This document shows, piece by piece, positions 1-3,573 of a stretch of DNA of 5,225 nt. Within the stretch, counting starts at the first letter, position 1. Every line of letters starts with the position of its first letter. Origin of the DNA: Deltaproteobacteria bacterium UBA7527 (GTDB lineage Bacteria; Desulfobacterota; Syntrophorhabdia; Syntrophorhabdales; Syntrophorhabdaceae); assembly GCA_002478225.1 (NCBI GenBank), contig DLMV01000040.1:1-5225 (forward strand). The letters run 5' to 3'. The position numbers were made by a program, and so were the translations under genes. A model generated the notes under the pieces. The model was not told where the DNA came from. It worked only from the letters and a program-made list of their open reading frames with translations, and did no database searches.

Positions 1-28
1 CGATATACGAACTACGATATACGGTTTA
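1..28. repeat. CGATATAC repeat, copy 1 (two 14-bp units)
   Basis: Two head-to-tail 14-bp units, CGATATACGAACTA and CGATATACGGTTTA, share the first eight bases and the closing TA. The same word occurs at 1914-1943 (inverted) and 2136-2163. This copy overlaps the 3' end of the CoA-binding gene, so the stop codon and last residues are read from repeat sequence. It may continue beyond the window. Confidence 0.75.
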
Positions 29-437
29 TCGGGGCTATCAGCTTGCCGTGTTCAATCTTTATGCATCTGTCCATAAAGAAGGTGATGCCGTTTTCCTCGG
101 CGAGCTTCCTTGCCTCTTCATTGATGATGCCGAGCTGAAGCCAGATGCACTTCGGTTTTAGCCTGACAGCCTCCTCGACAACAGGCAAGAGCCTGTCGGC
201 CCTCATGAATATGTCGACGATGTCGACCTTTTCCGGAATGTCGGAGAGGCTCTTATAAGTCTTCTGACCGAGTATATTGTCGTGACCGGGATTAACAGGG
301 ATAACCCTGTAGCCGTGAGCGATAAGATATTGGGCAACAATATTGCTCGGTTTCTCTACATCCGGCGAGAGGCCAACCACGGCTATCACCTTTGATCGCT
401 CAAGGACCTCTTTTTCCTTCATTTCCTGGGGTATCAT
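12..437 (-). CDS. CoA-binding domain protein (CoA_binding_2 / YccU-like)
   Basis: A 141-residue single-domain protein with a Rossmann-type CoA-binding fold, like the N-terminal domain of succinyl-CoA synthetase alpha but free-standing, which is the usual size for the YccU/CoA_binding_2 family. The nucleotide-binding segment is AVVGLSPDVEKPS (residues 19-31). It is followed by VIPVNPGHDNILGQKTY (45-61), VDIVDIFMR (71-79), the WLQLGI strand (99-104) and the family's C-terminal FMDRCIKIEH (121-130) with a conserved Cys. No signal peptide or membrane segment is visible, so it should be cytosolic. The start is well supported: GGAGG lies four bases upstream of the ATG. The physiological role of this family is poorly defined; cofactor binding is known for the fold, and the substrate here cannot be inferred. 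The last codons and the TAG stop lie inside a CGATATAC-type repeat. The gene follows the toxin-antitoxin pair after a 228-bp gap and is probably transcribed separately. Confidence 0.9.
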   Translation of the reverse strand: MIPQEMKEKEVLERSKVIAVVGLSPDVEKPSNIVAQYLIAHGYRVIPVNPGHDNILGQKTYKSLSDIPEKVDIVDIFMRADRLLPVVEEAVRLKPKCIWLQLGIINEEARKLAEENGITFFMDRCIKIEHGKLIAPINRIS

Positions 438-440
438 AAA

Positions 441-448
441 ACCTCCAG
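441..448 (-). promoter_or_regulatory. Ribosome binding site of the CoA-binding gene
   Basis: Read on the minus strand, CTGGAGGTTTTATG puts GGAGG four bases before the ATG at 437-435. This supports residue 1 as the start in preference to the internal Met6. Confidence 0.75.
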
Positions 449-451
449 ATC

Positions 452-481
452 AGCTCATAGCTGACAGCTAATGGCTCATAG
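452..481 (+). repeat. GCTCATRG-type intergenic repeat, copy 1
   Basis: AGCTCATAG, the perfect inverted repeat AGCTG-A-CAGCT (459-469) and TGGCTCATAG follow one another. The word GCTCAT therefore occurs twice around a small palindrome. A related block sits at 1226-1269 in the opposite orientation, where the minus strand reads CTGATGGCTCATGG, close to GCTAATGGCTCATAG here. Confidence 0.65.
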
Positions 482-490
482 AAAAATCCG

Positions 491-520
491 TTCAATGTCC
501 TATGTTCAACGTTCAACGTT
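491..520. repeat. GTTCAAC tandem repeat block
   Basis: TTCAATGTCCTATGTTCAAC is followed by a second GTTCAAC and GTT. The heptamer GTTCAAC occurs at 504-510 and 511-517, preceded by a degenerate TTCAATG. AACGTT palindromes form at the unit junctions. It lies ten bases from the preceding repeat and belongs to a different word family. Confidence 0.6.
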
Positions 521-665
521 AAGGCAGAACAGGCCTGATCCATGACCGGGAAACTAACAAAAACAAATAATAAAGGACAAATACCTATATGGAAAACAGT
601 ACCGGAAAAGTTTTATTTGGCTATAGAACATTGAGTATCGATGGTTAATATCCGACATGAGGGTA

Positions 666-923
666 CTAATGTGTTGCGAGAAGAGAACGGAGGGCTCTGT
701 TCACAGATTCGGAATCGGGGAAATGTTTTTTAATATCGGGATCAAGCATTACTGCACCATCCTTTTCCGTAAAATACTGTACATCAACGGTTCCATCCTG
801 CTTTTTAATCTTAACAGTATATCCCTTTCTGTATGACTTAAAATGTTTTCCCCGAGCGCCGTCCGAAAAATCATACTCTTTTCTCATCTCTTTAACTTCA
901 TTTATTTTTTCACTTTTTTTCAT
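666..923 (-). CDS. Putative antitoxin of a BrnT-type toxin (small hypothetical)
   Basis: A short charged protein, 85 residues from the start chosen here, encoded immediately downstream of and overlapping the BrnT-like toxin. That order (toxin, then antitoxin) matches brnTA operons. From residue 13 it reads RKEYDFSDGARGKHFKSY, then a lysine-rich beta-like part (KGYTVKIKKQDGTVDVQYF), and ends VMLDPDIKKHFPDSESVNRALRSLL. This C-terminal stretch resembles a ribbon-helix-helix or similar DNA-binding/dimerisation segment found in small antitoxins. It does not carry the usual BrnA ending, so the antitoxin call rests mainly on position, size and composition. The start at 923 has AAAGG four bases upstream and overlaps the toxin by 14 bp. 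An ATG at 938 would add MNKGT but has no visible ribosome binding site. Base composition is AT-rich (20 of 60 bases G+C at 721-780). Confidence 0.65.
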   Translation of the reverse strand: MKKSEKINEVKEMRKEYDFSDGARGKHFKSYRKGYTVKIKKQDGTVDVQYFTEKDGAVMLDPDIKKHFPDSESVNRALRSLLATH

Positions 924-1236
924 AGTACCTTTGTTCATTTTTTGTTGCTTTTCTGCTGTTTATAATGCGTATGTTCTTGCCTCTTTCTGCATATGATACC
1001 ACAATTAATCTACCTTTTGAAGATAAACCGATATCGATATACCTGTGCTCGGTTATTGAATGATCAGGATCATATATTGTTATTGAAAAGGGATCATTGA
1101 AAACTGTCTTAGCCTCGTTAAAACTGATGTTATGTTTTTTTAAATTTTCATTTGCCTTATTCTCATCCCATTCGAATGTGAATAAAATAATTAACCCCCT
1201 GCACCCTGCTGTCTTTTTGCGTTTGCCATGAGCCAT
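910..1236 (-). CDS. brnT: BrnT-family toxin (ribonuclease-like)
   Basis: The body of the protein is a clear BrnT (PF04365-type) toxin. It has FEWDENKANENLKKHNISF (residues 21-39), EAKTVFNDP (41-49), the HRYIDIGLSSKGRLIVVSY core (64-82) and the C-terminal IINSRKATKNEQRYYE (91-106), the equivalent of the family's I-S-A-R-K-A-T-x-x-E-R-x-x-Y ending. BrnT proteins are RelE-fold ribonucleases neutralised by the partner encoded just downstream. Homologues normally begin about two residues before the FEWD motif, so the 18 or so residues before it (MAHGKRKKTAGCRGLIIL) look spurious. The only canonical in-frame start, at 1236, lies inside a GCTCATGG repeat. A strong AGGGGG (1200-1195) sits six bases before an ATT codon at 1188, which would give a 92-residue protein of normal size. 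The gene lies 17 bp downstream of the DsbA-like gene and could be read through from it. Confidence 0.8.
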   Translation of the reverse strand: MAHGKRKKTAGCRGLIILFTFEWDENKANENLKKHNISFNEAKTVFNDPFSITIYDPDHSITEHRYIDIGLSSKGRLIVVSYAERGKNIRIINSRKATKNEQRYYEKK

Positions 1237-1269
1237 CAGTCATGAGCTACGCGCTACGAACCATGAGCC
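1226..1269 (-). repeat. GCTCATGG-type intergenic repeat, copy 2
   Basis: Three copies of CATGAGC on the plus strand (1227-1233, 1241-1247, 1262-1268) are separated by CATCAGT and by a doubled GCTACG word (GCTACGCGCTACGAAC). It is related in inverted orientation to the block at 452-481. It contains the stop codon of the DsbA-like gene and the only canonical start codon available to the toxin gene. Confidence 0.65.
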
Positions 1270-1859
1270 GGCCTTTGCTGCTTCAGCGCTTCAAGCGCTT
1301 TGGCAATATTCTCCACGCCGGTGTAGACCTCCTTCTTTTCTCCGTTGCGTATGACGCAGGAAGGGGTTGAGTTTATCTTGTCCTCTCTCAGGTAGCCCTG
1401 AAGCATATTGAATACGGGCTTTGCGTCGAATGGTTTGAACATGATCCCCTTTGCCCGGAGGAATGCCTCGAGCTTTTCAGGCTCGTTGATATTGGTTTTT
1501 GCGGCCTCAAAGAGGGCGGTTCTCGCAGTGAGCGCATGGCGCAGCTCCTTTTTCTCGTTGAGCACATAGAGAAAATACCGTGCATAGAGCGATGAGAACT
1601 TATAGAAAGGTGTGTCAACGAATGTAACAGTAATGATATTCGTCCTGACGAGGTCAAGGATGGGGTGTTCTATCTTAGGCTCCAGAGCGCTGCAGGGCCC
1701 GCAAAAATAATCGGAATATAATCTTACGTTTATCTTCCCGCTCCCGAAAGCGAGCAGGGACATCGCTTGCGAATCCGCGATGCCCGGCTGGGCCAGGCCA
1801 AGGAACAGCATGAAAAGAATCGAAAACAAGCGTATCGCCCTTTTTGATCTGTTTTTCAT
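1254..1859 (-). CDS. Exported DsbA-like thioredoxin-fold protein
   Basis: A 201-residue protein with an N-terminal signal peptide: basic KNRSKRAIR (2-10), hydrophobic LFSILFMLFLGLA (11-23), and probable cleavage near A28 or A32. The mature part starts with a thioredoxin strand (INVRLYSDYFCGPC) whose redox motif C53-G-P-C56 is intact. A helical insertion of DsbA type (about 88-150) follows, then the cis-proline loop S-T-P166-S and a final beta/alpha unit. It is therefore a DsbA/Thioredoxin_4-type periplasmic or extracytoplasmic thiol-disulfide protein. CGPC is the thioredoxin dipeptide rather than the CPHC of E. coli DsbA, so an isomerase or reductase role is as possible as oxidation. No DsbB, VKOR or DsbD partner is in the window. 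The frame is open upstream to 2078, but that extension runs through intergenic repeats and would bury the signal peptide. The first canonical start next to the signal peptide is 1859. There is no Shine-Dalgarno sequence. The stop codon falls in a repeat. Confidence 0.85.
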   Translation of the reverse strand: MKNRSKRAIRLFSILFMLFLGLAQPGIADSQAMSLLAFGSGKINVRLYSDYFCGPCSALEPKIEHPILDLVRTNIITVTFVDTPFYKFSSLYARYFLYVLNEKKELRHALTARTALFEAAKTNINEPEKLEAFLRAKGIMFKPFDAKPVFNMLQGYLREDKINSTPSCVIRNGEKKEVYTGVENIAKALEALKQQRPAHGS

Positions 1860-1867
1860 TCTACAAA

Positions 1868-1897
1868 AATATAATGCAATCCCTTTTTCTTTGTAAA
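1868..1897 (-). promoter_or_regulatory. Sigma70-like promoter of the DsbA-like gene
   Basis: On the minus strand TTTACA (1897-1892) and TATATT (1873-1868) each match the consensus at five of six bases, with an 18-bp spacer (17 if TTATAT is taken as the -10). Eight bases separate the -10 from the ATG. The expected transcription start therefore falls at or a few bases before the start codon, implying a leaderless or nearly leaderless mRNA. Confidence 0.55.
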
Positions 1898-1913
1898 GAG
1901 GAAATATAAATGC

Positions 1914-1943
1914 CGTATATCGTCGTTCGCATATCGTATATCG
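1914..1943 (-). repeat. CGATATAC repeat, copy 2 (inverted)
   Basis: Read on the minus strand: CGATATACGATATGCGAAC, then GA, then CGATATACG. Two full CGATATAC words and one decayed CGATATGC word flank a GAAC spacer like the one in copy 1. Orientation is opposite to the copies at 1-28 and 2136-2163. Confidence 0.7.
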
Positions 1944-1964
1944 CAATATTGAACAGCTTCTAAT

Positions 1965-1981
1965 GAAAGCCGTCAGCTTTC
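1965..1981. repeat. Short inverted repeat (hairpin)
   Basis: GAAAGC-CGTCA-GCTTTC is a perfect 6-bp stem with a 5-base loop. Its AGCTGACGGCT core on the minus strand resembles the AGCTGACAGCT palindrome at 459-469, so it may be a decayed copy of the GCTCATAG-type repeat. It has no T-tract and I do not call it a terminator. Confidence 0.5.
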
Positions 1982-1985
1982 CATT

Positions 1986-2047
1986 GTCATCGCGAGGAAC
2001 GCTTTTTCTTCTCATCGCGAGGTGTAGCCGTGGCGATCTCATCTGGC
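1986..2047. repeat. GTCATCGCGAGG dispersed-repeat pair
   Basis: A truncated unit, GTCATCGCGAGGAACG, at 1986-2001 is followed by a longer unit beginning TCATCGCGAGGTGTAG at 2012 and ending CCGTGGCGATCTCATCTGG near 2047. The ends of the longer unit contain ATCGC and GCGAT as inverted repeats. The wording matches a dispersed intergenic element common in many bacterial genomes (GTCATTGCGAGG at one end, GGCGATCTC at the other), as remembered, not searched. Confidence 0.7.
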
Positions 2048-2116
2048 ACCGGCTGTTCGATACTCGATAATAACACATTTGATCTATGCAAATATCGGGA
2101 TTTGGCGTGAGGGAAC

Positions 2117-2144
2117 TTGAATTTCTTGAATATTTCGATATACT
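2117..2144 (+). promoter_or_regulatory. Possible sigma70 promoter of the two-gene unit
   Basis: TTGAAT (2117-2122) and TATACT (2139-2144) are separated by 16 bp. The -35 matches at four of six bases and the -10 at five of six. The -10 lies inside the CGATATAC repeat. A start near 2151 would leave a leader of about 30 bases before the ribosome binding site. Confidence 0.35.
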
Positions 2145-2171
2145 ACCTACGATATACTATGTACGATCTTG
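2136..2171 (+). repeat. CGATATAC repeat, copy 3 (two and a half 14-bp units)
   Basis: CGATATACTACCTA (2136-2149), CGATATACTATGTA (2150-2163) and a truncated CGATCTTG (2164-2171) follow head to tail with the same 14-bp period as copy 1. The block ends directly against the Shine-Dalgarno sequence of the next gene. Confidence 0.75.
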
Positions 2172-2183
2172 CAGGGAGGCGTT

Positions 2184-2522
2184 ATGGTCGAAGTCGATAC
2201 CTGGGGGCGGGATCCGCAGGTCCGGTATATGCGGGGCGTCTTTTCGCTGATAGAAAGCGCGCAGAATGAACTGCTGCTGAAGCTTTCCATCAAGCCTCTT
2301 GATGAGAGGCTCCGGCGCTTCCGTGAGATAGCGCTGAAGCTCTTTGAAAAGACATGGGTGATGGCCATGCAGCGGGGCATTGCGGAGAACGCGGAAGATG
2401 CCGCCGTTATTTATCTCTTCTGCCTTGCGCGCGCATTGTCAATGAGGGGCATCGATGTCCCCGCCGGGGCGCTGCCGAAGAACGCCGCAATAGAGAAATT
2501 TCTGAAAGAGGCCCTGAAATGA
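2184..2522 (+). CDS. Conserved-looking small helical protein, function unknown
   Basis: A 112-residue protein that I do not recognise. The start at 2184 is chosen because GGAGG (2175-2179) sits four bases before the ATG; a TTG at 2169 lies within or before the ribosome binding site. After a short N-terminal strand-like VEVDTW the sequence looks all-helical: a helix at about 14-36 (VRYMRGVFSLIESAQNELL), an arginine-rich helix at 39-64 (LDERLRRFREIALKLFEKTW), a hydrophobic helix at 68-88 with the only Cys (C80), a loop with PAGALP, and a C-terminal amphipathic helix (AAIEKFLKEALK). The hydrophobic helix contains charged residues and is probably buried rather than membrane-spanning. There is no signal peptide. 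It is translationally coupled to the next gene by an ATGA overlap, so the two products probably act together. It could be a small adaptor or partner protein, but that is a guess. Confidence 0.75.
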   Translation: MVEVDTWGRDPQVRYMRGVFSLIESAQNELLLKLSIKPLDERLRRFREIALKLFEKTWVMAMQRGIAENAEDAAVIYLFCLARALSMRGIDVPAGALPKNAAIEKFLKEALK

Positions 2523-2854
2523 TCCGCCTGCGCCTCTTTGGACGCTGCCGCATCTACCATGACCCGGTGTCGCCGGTGCTCAAGTCTCCGGCGCAGGTTG
2601 GGTGGGACGCATGGTTCCGTTCGATCGACCTTGTGACACCTCAAGAACTGAAAGGCGAGGAATTGCTTCGCAGGACCCGCGGCTGGTGGACCATTGAACC
2701 TAACGAGATATCCGATATTGTTAAAAGGTATGGCCGCCTTGTTGTCGGCGATAATGGTGAGCTAATGGTCGAATTTGAAGACAAGGAAGACGTAGACAAT
2801 TTATCAAGAGCGCTTGCAGATAAATTCGGAGACCAGGTCCTCCTCTCGCCGTAG
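2519..2854 (+). CDS. Small alpha/beta protein coupled to the preceding gene, function unknown
   Basis: A 111-residue protein of unrecognised family. The start is the ATG of an ATGA overlap with the stop of the preceding gene, with AGAGG seven bases upstream. The frame is open further upstream, but only as a shadow of the first gene. The N-terminus MIRLRLFGRCRIYHD looks like a beta-strand with Cys10. Two tryptophan pairs follow: G-W29-D-A-W32-F and G-W56-W57-T, inside motifs that look conserved. The C-terminal part GRLVVGDNGELMVEF then EDKEDVDNLSRALADKFGD predicts strand-strand-helix, as in small ferredoxin-like or swapped-hairpin folds. It has no signal peptide or membrane segment. It ends 14 bp from the convergent FHA gene, with its stop codon inside a small hairpin. 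Function is not inferable from this window beyond probable partnership with the upstream product. Confidence 0.75.
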   Translation: MIRLRLFGRCRIYHDPVSPVLKSPAQVGWDAWFRSIDLVTPQELKGEELLRRTRGWWTIEPNEISDIVKRYGRLVVGDNGELMVEFEDKEDVDNLSRALADKFGDQVLLSP

Positions 2855-2867
2855 AGATCGCTACGGT
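2848..2867. terminator. Weak hairpin between convergent genes
   Basis: CCGTAG-AGATCG-CTACGG is a perfect 6-bp stem with a 6-base loop (plus one G-U pair in the forward transcript), filling the 14-bp gap between the two convergent genes and including the TAG stop of the forward gene. No clear run of T follows on either strand (TATTATTCCTT forward), so it is at best a weak bidirectional terminator. Confidence 0.35.
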
Positions 2868-2868
2868 A

Positions 2869-3561
2869 TTATTCCTTCACAAAGAACTGCATCTTTAATC
2901 CGGCAACCTCGATCACATCGCCGTCTTTAAGATCGTACCGCTGCTCCACCTTGTTGCCGTTGACCTTGATATCCTTCCCGCCGGAGGGAGTAATGAAGTA
3001 CCCTTCTTTCCTCCTGTTTATGAGCGCGGCGACCTTTGGGGCAAAAAGGCCCTTCAGGTGCACCAACGCGCTATCGTCCTTGCCGATAGTGGTGATCCTC
3101 TCCTTCAGCAGGTATTCCTTTTTGTCGGAAGATCCTTCGATGACGAGAAGTCCTCCGAGGACCTCCAGTTTCTCCGTTTGGGTGATGATCTTTTCCTGGT
3201 CCTTGGGGCTTAGGAGTATCGTTTCATCCATTGAGCGGGAGCGGATGTCAGTCTTTGTCCCCTCCGCCGGTTTCACGTCGGTTATGAACTCAATGGTGTG
3301 GCTCCCGATGAGGACGAGATCGCCGTTCTTGAGCGCTTGCCTGGCAATCTTTCTGCCATTCACAAACGTGCCGTTGGTGCTGTTCAGATCCTCAAGAATG
3401 TATCCCTCACCCTCCTTGAAAAGTCTGGCATGAGATCCGGAGACAGCGAGATTTTCGATGACGATGTCATTCGTATCTTTTCTCCCGATGGTGTATGTCT
3501 CCTGCTCAAGCTTGAGCTCCTTGATGACTGCATCCTTGAATTTGAGCAGAATTTTTGTCAT
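2869..3561 (-). CDS. Protein with two FHA domains, one degenerate
   Basis: A 230-residue cytosolic reader protein. The N-terminal FHA domain (about 4-95) has all key elements: G26-R27, S41-G-S-H44, and L-N60-S-T-N63-G-T-F followed by V-N-G69. It should bind phosphothreonine peptides. The linker (96-135) is polar and contains S-M-D-E-T114-I-L-L, an acidic threonine site. A second FHA-like sandwich (about 136-229) keeps the fold signals I-G-K (159-161) and V-N-G (200-202) but has Lys161 where FHA domains use Arg, and lacks the Ser and His (A-P-K-V-A at 174-178). It probably cannot bind phosphopeptide in the usual way. It is the last gene of the kinase operon and lies 3 bp after the phosphatase. 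Its ribosome binding site is very strong (AGGAGGTGA, 3573-3565), which suggests high expression. The likely role is to bind a phosphorylated partner, possibly the kinase or itself, and relay the signal. Confidence 0.92.
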   Translation of the reverse strand: MTKILLKFKDAVIKELKLEQETYTIGRKDTNDIVIENLAVSGSHARLFKEGEGYILEDLNSTNGTFVNGRKIARQALKNGDLVLIGSHTIEFITDVKPAEGTKTDIRSRSMDETILLSPKDQEKIITQTEKLEVLGGLLVIEGSSDKKEYLLKERITTIGKDDSALVHLKGLFAPKVAALINRRKEGYFITPSGGKDIKVNGNKVEQRYDLKDGDVIEVAGLKMQFFVKE

Positions 3562-3564
3562 AGG

Positions 3565-3573
3565 TCACCTCCT
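3565..3573 (-). promoter_or_regulatory. Strong ribosome binding site of the FHA gene, inside the phosphatase gene
   Basis: AGGAGGTGA matches nine consecutive bases of the complement of the usual bacterial 16S rRNA 3' end and lies three bases before the ATG at 3561 (GGAGG six bases before). The same nine bases encode the final Arg-Arg-stop of the phosphatase, so translation of the two genes is probably coupled. Confidence 0.8.

Larger units (their letters stand above)
438..665. other. Repeat-bearing intergenic region
   Basis: This is a 228-bp gap between the end of the antitoxin gene and the start of the CoA-binding gene, both on the minus strand. It holds two word-like repeats (452-481 and 491-520) and then an AT-rich stretch (about 555-630) with no credible reading frame. 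I found no convincing sigma70 pair. TTGTCC with TTAGTT 17 bp downstream on the minus strand is the nearest, and its -10 is poor. I found no hairpin with a T-tract terminator either. Confidence 0.6.
1860..2183. other. Divergent intergenic region rich in repeats
   Basis: A 324-bp gap between the minus-strand DsbA-like gene and the plus-strand two-gene unit. It contains, in order: the promoter at 1868-1897, an inverted CGATATAC repeat (1914-1943), a small hairpin (1965-1981), a GTCATCGCGAGG-type element (1986-2047), a low-complexity AT-rich stretch with nothing recognisable (2048-2110), a possible forward promoter (2117-2144), and another CGATATAC repeat (2136-2171) ending at the ribosome binding site. 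I see no supportable gene in it on either strand. Confidence 0.7.

Noticed and set aside
1388..1657. Alternative minus-strand frame inside the DsbA-like gene
   Set aside because: Ser/Arg/His-rich shadow of the real frame, with no domain signature.
1860..2078. N-terminal 73-residue extension of the DsbA-like protein starting at 2078
   Set aside because: It is translated from intergenic repeats and the promoter, is low in protein-like character, and would place the clear signal peptide in the middle of the protein.
2102..2121. Sigma54-like promoter (TTTGGCGTGAGGGAACTTGA)
   Set aside because: The -24 GG is present, but ten bases on the sequence is CT rather than GC, so the essential -12 element is missing.
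1914..2171. CRISPR-like array
   Set aside because: Units are only 8-14 bp with irregular short spacers in mixed orientation, and no cas gene is present.
2354..2518. Longer start for the second unknown gene at 2354
   Set aside because: This stretch is a frame-shifted shadow of the first unknown gene. The ATGA overlap start with AGAGG upstream is far better.
2147..2644. Minus-strand frames (2147-2380 and 2411-2644) opposite the two unknown genes
   Set aside because: They are antisense to frames with strong ribosome binding sites and coupled start/stop, and look like shadows.
2951..3433. Open frame on the plus strand opposite the FHA gene
   Set aside because: Serine- and proline-rich antisense translation of a well-supported FHA gene, with no family features.
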